From Plasmodiophora brassicae (lineage: Eukaryota > Endomyxa: Phytomyxea > Phytomyxea > Plasmodiophorida): a DNA stretch of 64,000 nucleotides. The notes beneath the pieces were generated by a model. That model had not been told where the DNA came from and made no database searches. It saw only the letters and a program-made list of their open reading frames with translations. The translations under genes and the position numbers were made by a program. Below, in pieces: positions 20,214 to 30,965 of the stretch. Numbering within the stretch: position 1 is the stretch's first letter; the number at the start of each line of letters is the position of its first letter. Location of the stretch: assembly GCA_036867785.1 (NCBI GenBank), contig CP145411.1, positions 62,001 to 126,000 on the forward strand, in the 5' to 3' direction.

Positions 20214-23200
20214 ATGGAGGTCGAGGTCCAGGAGTTTACCATCACCGACGAATCGACAGCCGCTGCCGTCAGCGAATTCTTGCAACGGTTCGTTGCCAGG
20301 GCCGATGTGCCGGTGCCGCTCTCTGCGCGTGCGTCGAAGTATGACGGCTTCGATTTGCTTCGGTTTTCACCCGACCAGCTTCGTGTTCTGTTCAACGGAC
20401 CGGGTGACGACCCTCACGTTCAGTCGATCACCCAGTCGCTCTACGATGCTCTTCACCCCGCTGATGACGATGACGACCTGGTCATCACTCAGCAATCGAC
20501 GGCTGATGCCGTCAGGCGGTATTTGCTGCGGTTCATTCGCTCGCACGATGTGCCATTAACACTGAACGAGGCCAATTCCTCGATTAATGGCAATCTTCTG
20601 CTTGGACAAACATCTGACACCCTCCGTCTCGTGTTCAATGAGCGACCTTCGAAGGAGTTCCTGGGTTCGCTCTATCGCGACCTTCATCCCAACGTGACTG
20701 CTGCATCTGCGTATTCGGAGGCGGAAGTTCTTGTTCAGGGCTTCACCGAATCGTTCCGGGATCCCTTCGGCTGCCTGAAGTCAATTGCCAACTACGTCCG
20801 GCGATGTTCCGCGTCGTATCGCGCGCAACGGCGCCCGTTCCTGTCGCCGTACACGTCGTGCGTGCAGTCGACCATGCATGGCAAATCGCGTACCTTCCGG
20901 GAACTGGCGCGTCATTACTTTCGGACAGTCTACTTCTGTTTTCGCCCATCCGGATCATCGGGGTACCCCAAGCGGACGAATCAGGCCATCAATGCTCTTT
21001 TGACAGTGTATGATGATTATGCCAGCCCAAAGGAGTTCGCGAAGCTCTTATCCTGCAGGCTTGGCCACCTCGTTTACCGGGTCCTCTGCCACCTGCCTGA
21101 TCCTGTTCTTAACGACAACTCAAACGACCCGGAAACGGTGGCCGAATTTCCTAGCGAGACATTCAAACGTCAGCTCTTCGAGGGCCTGCCGAATACGAAT
21201 CTCAACGACGAACAGATCCAGGAGTTAAAACGTCGTCGTTCTCCGGAAACCGTCCTATTCGTGATGGACGAGGCTCGTCAGCTGCTGGACGAATATGTCG
21301 CCGGCGTCAATCTGTTCCGATGTCTCCGCGAGGCAGTCCGCCTGTGTGACAATTTCCTGAAGGACATAGCAGATGTCCAGGTCTCCATTTTCGCTGTATT
21401 CATCGACACGTCTTCGCCCATTCAAAGGTTCAGTCCTCCTGGGCCTCCGGCCCCCTGGTCACGCCCATCTAGCGCGTTACGCGATACAATCAAGGGTACG
21501 GAGCTCTTCCAACCCATTGTCCTGCGTGGGTCATTCGATGTCCACTTCGCCTCATCTGAACCTGAGGATGTCGATTGGAACCGCCTGCGAGTCTCGGAGG
21601 ATTGGCTGAAGACGGGGCGCGCCGGGTTAAGCCTTGTGGATCGCATATCGGACGCCTACTCACTGGGATTCCTGCAAGTGAAGCTCTTGGGTGGTAGACC
21701 TGCTGAATTGAAGCGCGACCCTGGTGCCGGTCGTCTTTCTAACCTGGCGCTATTTCTATCCCGTGTAGCCGCAATGGTCTACCCGAATCACCCGTTCGCA
21801 TCTGCTCTTGTCGCCAGGTGCATGGGCACTATGCTCGACACCGACCTCGATCCCAAACGATGCCTGATATCGTTTATGCCCGAAGCCTTGGTAGCGCGTG
21901 CGGCGGCAGACAAGTGGCATGAGGGTGTCGGTCACACGTTCGCCGATGCAATCGTTCCAGCGGTCCATGACGCACTCCTGTCTGGCGCTCTGGACAAGGG
22001 CTTTGTCGGCGAGCTCGTCGCTCAGGTTCTGTTCCTGTTTGCCTGTGATCGGGCGGGCGATTCTGCCGGAAAGGACTACGGGTCGGTCGTCAACGTCGTC
22101 GACGTCCTCCTGCAGTTACTGCCGTCGGATACCTCGGACCAGTTGGCCGAGGATGCCGTTCCGCCTGGGATGCGCGATGCTATGCTCGCTTGTGGCCAGT
22201 TTGTTAACCTGGCGTACAAACCCGACTTGCGCACGCATGTCCGGCTGGCTGAACGACATTGTTTCGGGGTGCTGCCGGAAGGGTTCCCCGGGTGGGATCT
22301 CTATGGGCCGGTGTTCCTGTCGCCTGATCAGCCGGTCGACGCGCAAGGTGGTGTATCCGGTCACGACCATCCGATGGAAGATGTACCGTGCCCGTCCGAA
22401 CGGATTGGCGTACTAGGCGTTCAGGTGAAGGCCTGCACAGGCGCAGCGTTCTCGGAAGAGGTCAGGGAGACGATGGCGCCGCCGAGCCGAGCCCTCGACG
22501 GGTGTTTCCACCCGCAGCTGTTGCGGACGCTAGACACCCGTTCCATTCTCGTCTCCATGAACGTCGGCAGCCTCACGTCGTCCGCCAAGGTCACGAATCT
22601 GGGGGATGGTAGGCCCATTCTCCGCATTGAAGGGTTAGCGAGTCGCTGCCTGCCGGACAACGCGCGCAATGCGTTACGCCTCCTCCTGGACTGCCGTCTC
22701 AACTACGAGGCGTTCCTGGGCGAGAAAGAAGCGCAGCAACTGGCCTTGCAACCGAGAGACGAGGCTGACGATGGGCCGTTCGACGAGAAGGCCGTTCGCA
22801 AAGCGTGGCCGTTATTCGCGATGATCGCGACTACGGCAGCCTGCCTTTGCGGACGTTGCAACCAATGGCCAAGAACCTCCACATATCAGGCAACGTTGCC
22901 GGTATGTCCAAGGCCGAACTCGTGGCTGCCATTCGGCGCGCCAAGCAATCCCGTGACGCTGGTGCTGATGCGGCCAGGCTGCCTTAAACCAGCACTGCGA
23001 CCTGCAGCGGTTCCGTTGATGCTCTCGTGTATTATTCGTTTGGGGATTAAGGATCCCGCAGGACGTCACCTGACGCAGCGTCAGCGGGTGCTATCGCGCC
23101 CGAAGCAATCTGTAACGGTGACCGCGCGCTGCGACGTCGCCCGCGCTGGCACGCTGCGCCCGATGGTCGTTGCTGCTTGTTTGCTGGAGAAGCGCGCAGG

Positions 23201-23222
23201 GCCTGCAATTGGGATACGATAG
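20214..23222 (+). CDS. Crinkler (CRN)-like protein with P-loop-type and REase-like regions
   Basis: Long frame from ATG 20214, about 1000 codons. The N-terminus has two similar ~80-residue units, each with a helix like STAAAVSEFLQRF or STADAVRRYLLRF and ending SLYDALHP or SLYRDLHP. These are probably a duplicated small helical header domain. The middle carries the block VLFVMDEARQLLDEY .. FRCLREAVRL .. FAVFIDTSSPIQRFSPPG, the Walker-B-like region found in fungal and oomycete Crinkler-type ATPases. Further on, GVLGVQVKAC resembles the E/Q-x-K strand of a restriction-endonuclease-like fold. Such proteins are described as effectors or in genomic conflict. The 3' end is unclear: coding character is lost before the stop and the gene looks to have about one break, so I treat it as possibly decayed. 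It is head to head with the SNM1-like gene. Confidence 0.65.
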   Translation: MEVEVQEFTITDESTAAAVSEFLQRFVARADVPVPLSARASKYDGFDLLRFSPDQLRVLFNGPGDDPHVQSITQSLYDALHPADDDDDLVITQQSTADAVRRYLLRFIRSHDVPLTLNEANSSINGNLLLGQTSDTLRLVFNERPSKEFLGSLYRDLHPNVTAASAYSEAEVLVQGFTESFRDPFGCLKSIANYVRRCSASYRAQRRPFLSPYTSCVQSTMHGKSRTFRELARHYFRTVYFCFRPSGSSGYPKRTNQAINALLTVYDDYASPKEFAKLLSCRLGHLVYRVLCHLPDPVLNDNSNDPETVAEFPSETFKRQLFEGLPNTNLNDEQIQELKRRRSPETVLFVMDEARQLLDEYVAGVNLFRCLREAVRLCDNFLKDIADVQVSIFAVFIDTSSPIQRFSPPGPPAPWSRPSSALRDTIKGTELFQPIVLRGSFDVHFASSEPEDVDWNRLRVSEDWLKTGRAGLSLVDRISDAYSLGFLQVKLLGGRPAELKRDPGAGRLSNLALFLSRVAAMVYPNHPFASALVARCMGTMLDTDLDPKRCLISFMPEALVARAAADKWHEGVGHTFADAIVPAVHDALLSGALDKGFVGELVAQVLFLFACDRAGDSAGKDYGSVVNVVDVLLQLLPSDTSDQLAEDAVPPGMRDAMLACGQFVNLAYKPDLRTHVRLAERHCFGVLPEGFPGWDLYGPVFLSPDQPVDAQGGVSGHDHPMEDVPCPSERIGVLGVQVKACTGAAFSEEVRETMAPPSRALDGCFHPQLLRTLDTRSILVSMNVGSLTSSAKVTNLGDGRPILRIEGLASRCLPDNARNALRLLLDCRLNYEAFLGEKEAQQLALQPRDEADDGPFDEKAVRKAWPLFAMIATTAACLCGRCNQWPRTSTYQATLPVCPRPNSWLPFGAPSNPVTLVLMRPGCLKPALRPAAVPLMLSCIIRLGIKDPAGRHLTQRQRVLSRPKQSVTVTARCDVARAGTLRPMVVAACLLEKRAGPAIGIR

Positions 23223-24041
23223 GGGCCGTTCTGCTGCCTCGCGCCTGGGGTGCCGCCACAGCGGTCGCTGGGTTCGTCCCGAACCGCGTTGCAACACGGC
23301 GGTGCTTGAGGAGCGTGTGCGGCGTACCAGGTGTTGTTTGCGAGATCGGGCCACCGTCAGGTGGAAACAAAGGCACCGTACAATCAGGGTCAGGTGGCCT
23401 GTTATCGTTGGCATATGTGACACCGTTCGTCTCGTATCGCCAAGAATGTAGCGCCCTTGTCGAGGCCATGTACAGAAGTTCATGTCTGTTACCATGCGCT
23501 GTAACACAGAGCTTTCGAAAGAAGGTGGACGCAGGCGGTAGGTGACGACGCCGCCGCCGGTCGTCAACGGCCCCGACTACGTCGTCGCACACGCCCGCCC
23601 GACATGCTGCCGTGTTCCCCATCGCACCTCGCGTGTCGTCGACGACCTGTCGCGCCTGCCTGCGTCCAGGCCAAAGTCGCCGCCGACCAGCGGCACGGGC
23701 CAACGGGGCCGCCTACGACCACAACAGGACCTGTGCACCTCCTGGTCAGTGGCTTGTCGTCGTCAGATGCCGCAAGTCGCCTTGATGCGCCTGCCTGTCC
23801 TGCTCACGTCCACGCCGACGGCGCCGCCAACGGACCCACAACGAAGATAACGCAACCTGCTGGACCTCTGTCAACGCGCCCAAGTGACCTGCTTGAAGCT
23901 CCAGAACCAGAGGTACGACGGCACGCCACTACTACGACCGTGATAAACTACTGTCGGGGCCTGTGATCGTCACGCTGAGACCAACAATGAGCTGTGTGTA
24001 GATGAATGCGGGGAGCAACGCGTGGCACAGGTGCGTCGAGG
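23223..24041. other. Unresolved stretch, GC-rich, possible hypothetical gene
   Basis: About 820 bases. A plus-strand frame at ~23604-23966 (Thr/Pro/Ala-rich, e.g. GPTGPPTTTTGPVHLL) and an overlapping minus-strand frame at 23047-23703 are both open. Neither shows a recognisable domain, start context or splice pattern. I do not call a gene. Confidence 0.3.
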
Positions 24042-26456
24042 TTAACGGCGTCCGCCACGAGCGCCTCCCCGCTGGCCGCCGCCACGGCCCCGGCCGGCAG
24101 CCGCCCCGCCGCGCTGTGCGCCGCCTCGACCGCCGCGCTGTGACGCGCCGCCGGGCCCGGGCGTCGGCTTGGGCTTCTGGGCGCCGGCATCGCCACCGGC
24201 GCCGGCCTCCGGGTTCTCCGCCCGCAGCTGCTTGGCCTCGATCATGACGTTCTTGCCGGACGCCAGCGTGACGGTGCAGCCCATGTTCGGGATGTTTCGC
24301 ATGACGGTGGCCTGCACCCACTTGCCCTTGACGGGCGCCCAGCACTGCTCGCCGGGCGCCCAGTCGGTGCGCATGGCGGCCAGCTTCGCCAGACGTCGCG
24401 CCTCCTTCTCGGCCGCGATCGCCGCCAGGCGGTCCGCCTCGGCCTTGGCCGCGTCCTCCTTCTCCTTCTCCAGGCGCTGCTGCTCGGTGAGACGGGCCTG
24501 GTTGGCGGCCAGCATCTCTTCGGTGTGGATCGCACCACCGCCGCGGTTCTGCTGGATGGCCTTCTTGAAGTCGACGGCCTTGCCCTCCTCGAGCGCCGAG
24601 ATGAACGAGTAGGTCGCACGCTCGGCCGCCTTCATCGTCGGGAACTCCAGGAACGCGCCTGGGACGATCGACAGGAAGTGCTTGCTGCATCGCTTCAGGA
24701 AGTCACGGTTGTGCGTCACGACGATCAGGCCGCCCGTGAACTTGTTCGTCGCCATGATCAGCGAGTCGACCGAGTCCAGGTCGAGGAAGTTGGTCGGTTC
24801 GTCCATGATGAGCAGGTGCGGGGGCACGTACGTCAGCTTGGAGAAGATGACACAGGAGCGCTGCGAGAAGGACAGCGACTGCATGCGGGTGCTCATCGGG
24901 TCGTCGCCGATCGACGTCTTCTTCAGGTGCGACTTGAGCTCGGCGACGGGCGCGTCCGGGAACGAGTGCACCATGAACTCGAGCGGCGTCATGTGCATCT
25001 GGAGCTCCTTGGTAGAGTGCTGGCCGAAGTAGGCAGTCACGAAGGTCGGGTGCGTCGTGATGGAACCTTCGGTCGCCTCGAGCTTGCCCGTGATCAGCTT
25101 CAGGAACGTGGACTTGCCGGCACCGTTCGGCCCCATGATACCGACACGAGTGCCCATCTTGACGTTGTACGAGATCGGCGTGTCGAAGATGAATGGCAGA
25201 TTCTCGGGGTCGTACGAGAACCGCACATTCTCGACGTTGATCAGGGAGATGCCTTCCTGCTGTTGACCGTCCGGGCACGACAGCGGCTCCGGGGCCTTGA
25301 ACGTGAACTTGCCCTGGAGCATGACCATACGTTCCGTACGACGCTGCTGCCAGGCCTTGTACTGCATCTTGGTGCGGTACATAGGGTCATCCGGCGGCAG
25401 GTTGCGGTTCATGGACAGGAACTTGTCGATCTTGATCTTGCGCGCCTCGTCCAGCTTCTCCTTCTGCTTCTCAAAGTCCTTGAAGCCGCAGCTGAAATAC
25501 TCGAGGACGTTGTCCTGGATCAGCGCCACGGACGTGACGACGTTCTCAAGCAGGGTACGATCGTGCGTCACGACCAGGTACGAACCCTTGTAGCCACGAA
25601 GCTTGTTTTCCAGCCACAGCACGGACGGCATATCCAGGTGGTTCGTCGGCTCATCCAGCAACCTGTTCGCAGGCAACCCATTTAGAGCCGCAACCAGGCC
25701 AAGCACATAGACATGCACTTACAGAATGTCGGGGTCGATGAAGAACGCGGACGCCAGGGCGACACGCATACGAAGACCACCGGACAGCGACGACAGAGTC
25801 GCTCGCTCACCTACATCGTCGAACCCGAGGACGCGAAGCATGGACTTGACGCGCTCCTCGCCGTTGCCGCCGTCGACCGTCTGGAACTGCTTCTCCAGGT
25901 ACGCCAGGTTCTCCTTCAGGTTGTCGAGGCGCTCCGACTTGACACCGTTCTCGGCCTCGATCAGCGACTTGACGTGCGGGATCATGGCAAGCAGGACACG
26001 ACGGAACGGGTGCGAGCACAGGACCGTGTCGAACACGCTGACGGCGTCGGCGGCCGGGTTGTGCTCTAGCTCCTTCATGTGATGCACGTGCAGGTACTTG
26101 GGGAATTCGCGGATCTCGCCCGCTGAAATCGCGTTGAACAGCGTCGTCTTTCCACTGCCGTTGATGCCGAACAGGGCGCATCGTTTGTGGGCCTCGATGA
26201 CCAAGCGGGCGTTCACGAACAGGTCTTCGCTGTTGTCGGGCGTGCGCAGGTTGAACACAACGTCAACGTTCTTGTTGAGCTTGATGCGCGCCTTGGCGGC
26301 CGCCAGCTGTTCACGCCTGTACGCCGGGAACAGCATCTCGATCTGCTCCTTGTCGGCCCAGTTGATCGGCGGGAAGTCCTCCGCCTTCAGGAACCCATAC
26401 GACTCCTCGAACTTCCTGTGAAAAGTCTTCGCGCTGTACGTCGTGTGCTCCGCCAT
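24042..26456 (-). CDS. ABCF-family ATPase with Tudor-like and RGG C-terminus
   Basis: Exons 26456-25723 and 25662-24042 on the minus strand, intron 60 bases inside the first Walker B; 784 aa. ABCF proteins are soluble twin-ATPase translation factors (Gcn20, ABCF1-3, bacterial EttA). NBD1 has the P-loop GINGSGKTT, signature SLSGGLRMR and Walker B LLLDEPTNHLD. NBD2 has GPNGAGKST, Walker B LLIMDEPTNFLD and VVTHNRD. The NBD2 signature reads SLSFSQRSC, where the family has LSGGQ. No transmembrane segment. After NBD2 come a charged coil (~residues 620-670) and a segment WAPGEQCWAPVKGKWVQATV .. VTLASGKNVMI that looks like a Tudor/SMN-type barrel. The tail is Gly/Arg-rich with RGG repeats (RGGRGGAQRGG), suggesting RNA binding. 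The frame is open upstream to 26684, but the chosen Met begins the conserved part. Confidence 0.88.
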
Positions 26457-27367
26457 GGCGTTGCCTGTCGTGTGCTGGAGATCGCAACCTGAGAGAACGC
26501 GGGCGTCCGTCAATGGCCCGTGTCTTATCGGTCTGAACGTCTGGGGATCAATCCCCGCCAGAAACGCCGTGACGCAGTCCGCGGCGGCACACGCACGTGG
26601 CGCGCCAACGCACTTTCCAGACCCGACCCGGAGTGGGCGTCGAGTGTCTGTACGCGTTACGCGGCCAGGTGGCGTTGCTGCCACCGCTGATGGCAGGTGC
26701 CCGACCCGGGTGCCGTGCCGGACCAGACGGCACGGGCGCTGGCGGGGTGGTCCACGCGACGTTCAGAACCCCGAGGGACACCCGGGACGTACCTGGCAAT
26801 GGATGCACGCCGCCCTTGGATGTGTCACCGGCCGCCGGACGTGTGTCCCGAGGTCACGCGTCCCGTTTCGCGAATGGCGCTGATGGCGCACCGGACAGGC
26901 AGCGACGGCCGAAATGTGCGGCGGCGGATTGGCGCCGCGCGACGGACGTGGTGGCTGCGTGTGTGGGTGCGTGTGTGTGCGTGCGTGTGGGCGCGTGTGA
27001 GTGGCGACCGCGTCGCCAAGTCGCCGCGGAGTCGACGCACACTGCCAGCTGAGCGTCCGCGTCAGATCATGGACCGCCGCCGCTGCTCGGCATGGTCAGT
27101 AACGTGCGCGCACACCCCGTCACAGAGGGGCGGCGGGCCCAACCGTCTCCGTCCCCCATCCAGGCCGGGCGACGACGACGACGCGTACGCGCCCCTCCAT
27201 GCTGGCGTGGCTGTGGGCGTTGGACGCGCGGCACTCGCAACGCCCATGGCCGCGGCAGCCTGCAGTCGGCGGGTGTTGTCGTCGTCTGCCACCTGAACCC
27301 GGTTGCGGCGGTGCCTGTAGCGTCTCGCGCGCGAACATATTCGCTACGTTATGCTTCATTGATGGTA
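26457..27367. other. Intergenic with (GT)n-rich run
   Basis: About 910 bases between the ABCF start and the next minus-strand stop. An imperfect GT/GC alternating run lies at about 26955-27003. Several GC-rich open frames on both strands have the look of chance frames. No gene called. Confidence 0.4.
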
Positions 27368-28816
27368 CTAGTCCGCGTCATCTGGTTTGGCAGCGGGCGG
27401 GGCGGGACGTTCGTCGTTACGAGGTTGTGGGGCGGCGGCTGCCTGTTGGGGCGGTGGTTGCGCCCGCTGGGGCTTGGTCGACGCCAGGATGTCCGCAGGG
27501 CACTCTTCGACGATGCTGGTGATTTCCAGGAGGCGGTCGCCGATCTCGTTGAGCAGGCGCGACAGGTAGTCGATGTCCTGTCGCTCTCTGTCCGTTATGG
27601 TCGGGTCGGGGACGATCGGCTTCGGCCGGCGCTGATCGTACGACTGCAGAACGCGGTCGTACAGGTTCTGCGTTGACATTTGGATCTGCGACATGCGCGA
27701 AGCCTGCATGGTTCGCTCGTCAGCATCCCGGCAGCGAACGTTGCGACTGGACGCGACGACGAACGATCCCAATGTTTGTCAGGTCGAGCTTGACGGCCTC
27801 GGCCTCGATCTGCTGCGTACGGTTGCTGGCCTCCTCGAGTTTCGTCATGTACTGGGCGACCTCGCTATTCATCACGAGGATCTCCTGCGGTCGAATGTCA
27901 GCGTGTGACGACGGCCTCACGCGGCGCCAGCGAATTACATTGGTGGAATCCTTCAGCAGCTTCTGCAGGCGCATCTGCGACTCTTCCAGCATTGCATAGC
28001 CTTGTGCCGCCGAGGCCGTCAGGTCCTGGTTGGCGGTCACCAGAACACGGTACCGGTTCAACACCTGGGTGGCGGTCAGACAGACGTGCCCGACAGCCCG
28101 GCCCGGAACAGGAGGGACAATGTGACCTCGTCGATATTGTGCCATTGCGGTTCGCCTCGAACCACCTCGGCAAGGTAGTCCTCGTACCGCTTCAGGTGCC
28201 GCAGTTGCTGCGATAGCGAATTGCAGGACTTCCTGACGTCGGCGAACGTCTCCTTGAGCTTCTCGAGCTGGGTCTCCTTGCTCTCGCGAATCTTGCGCTG
28301 CTCGGCCGCCTTTCGCGTCGCTCGCAGGCGCTTGCTGTCTGTATCCAGAATGTACTTCTCGAACGCTTCGATGCTCTTCTTCACCTCTGCTTGCTGCCGA
28401 ATTCCAAGCCGTCATCAGCGCCCTGGTGATATTCCAAATCGACGACATCTGTGCAATGCACCTTCTTCAGGAATCGTTTCTCGCCCTCCTTGACAGCCCG
28501 CAGCCTCTCGGCGCAGCTCTGCTTCATCATCGACAGCTCGTCATCGATCTGGCGACGACGTCTGATCAGGCGCACTCCATGGGCAATGAATTGCCCTGCC
28601 TCAGCGGACCTCTTTGACTTCCTGAAGTTTCTTGTGCAAGAGCGACGACGTGGAGGACTCCTTGTATTCGACCTCGTGCTTCAGAAGGACGCCGATCTCT
28701 TTCGGGCTGTGCACGCATCCTGTTAGGCGCCTGCGAGCACAGGCTTATCTGGGGTTCGCAGCGTACTCCTGGGTCAAGAACGTCGCCGCAGGCGGGTTGA
28801 CCGCGGCCGGCGCCAT
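27368..28816 (-). CDS. CCDC42/CFAP73-family axonemal coiled-coil protein
   Basis: Seven minus-strand exons: 28816-28767, 28706-28610, 28548-28462, 28384-28127, 28064-27939, 27884-27765 and 27703-27368 (introns 54-77 bases); all phases agree; 357 aa. The DUF4200 core is clear: LLHKKLQEVKE, then IDDELSMMKQSCAERLRAV, SIEAFEKYILDTDSKRLRA (family: sl.kFdkFLkENdaKR.RA), KKAAEQ-like repeats and the YEDYLAEVV heptads. The second half matches CCDC42/CFAP73: a NIDE/VLNRYRVL junction, EILVMNSEVAQYMTKLEEA, RTQQIEAEAVKLDLTNI and MSTQNLYDRV. In Chlamydomonas the CFAP73 homologue is MIA2, part of the modifier-of-inner-arms complex. This gene is the best evidence here that the organism builds motile flagella. 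The tail (~35 residues) is Pro/Ala/Gln-rich. CCDC42 and CFAP73 cannot be told apart by eye. Confidence 0.85.
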
Positions 28817-29168
28817 CTCCATGAGCGCGGGGCGTGAGGACGGACGCGCCAAACACTACCAGCGGCACAGCGTACCACAATCGATCCACACGGACGCTGG
28901 CGTAACAACAGCGGGCCTGACAGGTGACTGTGTTACTCGGCGCTTGCCCTTCCTCTGCGACGCACAACAGCACGATAAGCATTTGGCATGCGTCGCGCCA
29001 AGCAGGGAGCATGAACGACCATCCTTTGCGGCAAGGACTCATAAGAGTTAACCCGTATCAAACCGGTGTAATGACTGATGGTAGGGCGAGCGAATAGCAG
29101 GCACAGCCACTCCTATTTTGTTATTAACATATGGTTCCGTCGAGTTTCGTGCAGGCACGAAATAGCAA
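28817..29168. other. Intergenic, no gene seen
   Basis: 352 bases between the CCDC42/CFAP73 start and the NPRL3 stop. Less GC-rich than the exons. Confidence 0.4.
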
Positions 29169-30816
29169 CTACTCGCCTTCGTGAAAGCAGGTGCACAGCC
29201 TGTCGCTGTACTCGGTAATGACATGGGCGATCTCCTGGCGCGACAGGTTCTCTCTCCACATGATCTCCTCAATACTGTGTCGCCCGTCAAAGAATGGCAC
29301 TAGCCTGACCCGTGCAAATCATTCATCCGCCCATATCACAGTCAGACGTACGGACAGCCAACGTACTTGTTGAACAGCTTCTTGAGCTTGGACGATTTCG
29401 GGTGCGATGGCGTGTGGACGTCCATGAGCGGCGACGTAGGTACAAACCTGCCGCTGCCGGTGGAGTCCAACGATGATGGATATAGGGACACCGACGTCGA
29501 CGGATAGTTCGCCTGCCCTGCCTGGTCGGGGATCAGCTGCACAAACGTGTGCAGCAGCACGAGCAACGATCGCCGCAACAGGTAGATGATGACCGTAATC
29601 AACTGGTGCTGCGCCGCTTGCCCTGTGGGCGCCACAGTTAGCTCACAATGACGAGACCCTCGGTGTCGTTACGGGTCGCCATACCGAGGATTCGCAGGTG
29701 CTCCTCGAGTCGCTTTGGGACCGCGAACCGGGACAGCTGGTCGGGCAGGCTTCGTGACGGGAACGCTTCACCAAACGAATCGCAGGCGGCGCGATCGACG
29801 ACGGCGCCGGAATTGATGGTCAGGATCGTGTGCTTCGTCAGCGTGTTGAGGATGCGTGCCTTGCCCCAGTGGACCAGGTGTGCCGCCAGGCGAACGATAT
29901 GCGTGATGGGCATGCCCAGGTCCACCGATATGTCCCGGAAGCTCTTCATCGGGTTCGCCACCCGAATCAGGTGCCGTAACGAGAGCGACGCGTCATCGGG
30001 CAGCTGCGCCTGGATCGATTCGGCATCGTCGAGCAGCAGCACCGTCTGGTACGGTCGTACGGCGGCACCATCCACAGCCGCCGGAGGGTCCGACACGCTG
30101 ACATGGATCCAGTCGTTCACGCGAACGCTACGAAAGTGCCCATTGGCCAGCGCCTGGCAGACATCCATCTAGACACACGCCGGGTCAGCATGACAGGTGA
30201 TCATCGCCATCACCGACGAGGGAAACCAGACAAGGATGCGAGCCAAGGTCGAAATGCGAAGCTGGGCATTCCTGTCGCCGTCGCCATCGCGAGTCTTCAG
30301 CAGCAGGTGAACCTGTTGCACACCGTTACTCCTACTGCACCTTCGTACCCGCGCGATTACAGTCGGTACTTGATTGCTGACGTAGTTCCTGCAACCAAAC
30401 CGGCGTCAGGCTGGCTAGACATTGTCGTGGCGCAGCGTTGGGTCTGACTTTCTGCGTTCCTCGTGGATGAGAGCGGCCGCCAGCTGAGTGACCGTGGCGC
30501 GTGCGATGTGCTGCGCGCGAACGCTGTACGCGCCTTTCGGCAGCGCGGCCACGACGTTGAACGTTGTCATATGGTCGTTGTTGTCGACCGTGACGGGCCA
30601 CGATACGAACTTGACGTTGTCGATGTCGAACTCCAGGAGGCGGTTGCACAGGTGCACCTTGGGGCAGCACAGCCGCGCGACGGTCTGCGGGCGCGCATTC
30701 CCCGGCAACTCATCCGTGTCCGCATCCGACGAGCGGCACGAGAACGCCACGAGATGGCCGCGATCCCCGGCCACAGCGAGCAGCATATGCGCCGTCAGGT
30801 CGCGATAACGCGTCAT
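29169..30816 (-). CDS. NPR3: NPRL3/Npr3, GATOR1 (SEACIT) subunit
   Basis: Five minus-strand exons: 30816-30449, 30388-30232, 30168-29673, 29622-29352 and 29304-29169 (introns 60, 63, 50 and 47 bases; several with CTGAC or CTAAC); phases agree; 475 aa. Npr3 is a longin-domain subunit of GATOR1, the GAP that turns off TORC1 at lysosome or vacuole when amino acids are scarce. Family blocks seen: MLLAVAGDRGHLVAF (longin start), MTTFNVVAAL, ALIHEERRKNYVSNQ, RVNDWIHVSV, LSLRHLIRVANPMKSFRDIS followed by AAHLVHWGKARI (winged helix). The C-terminus has YLLRRSLLVLLHTFVQLIP, FFDGRHSIEEIMWRENLSR and a final EYSDRLCTCFHEGE. The start could be the Met 10 codons further in (MLLAVAG). Confidence 0.9.
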
Positions 30817-30965
30817 GGTCGCATCGGGGTCATCGACAGTCGCGGCCACTGTATAGAAGCTGCAACGCCACGCCACGGACTGCGTTACGTCGAGCGGTTG
30901 CTTGCCGCTGCTCCTGTAGCACTCCATGCCATCCGGCGACCAATGACATTGCGGCGTGTGACAGT

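Noticed and set aside
23047-23703. 218-codon minus-strand frame downstream of the Crinkler-like gene
   Set aside because: Mixed composition, overlaps the 3' part of the plus-strand gene, no domain or splice support.
24525-25685. 386-codon plus-strand frame across the ABCF gene
   Set aside because: Charged low-complexity shadow (Arg/Val/Leu/His); the minus strand has two full ATPase domains.
26955-27003. GT-rich run as a telomere-like repeat
   Set aside because: Irregular GT/GC alternation without a fixed unit, inside an ordinary intergenic region.
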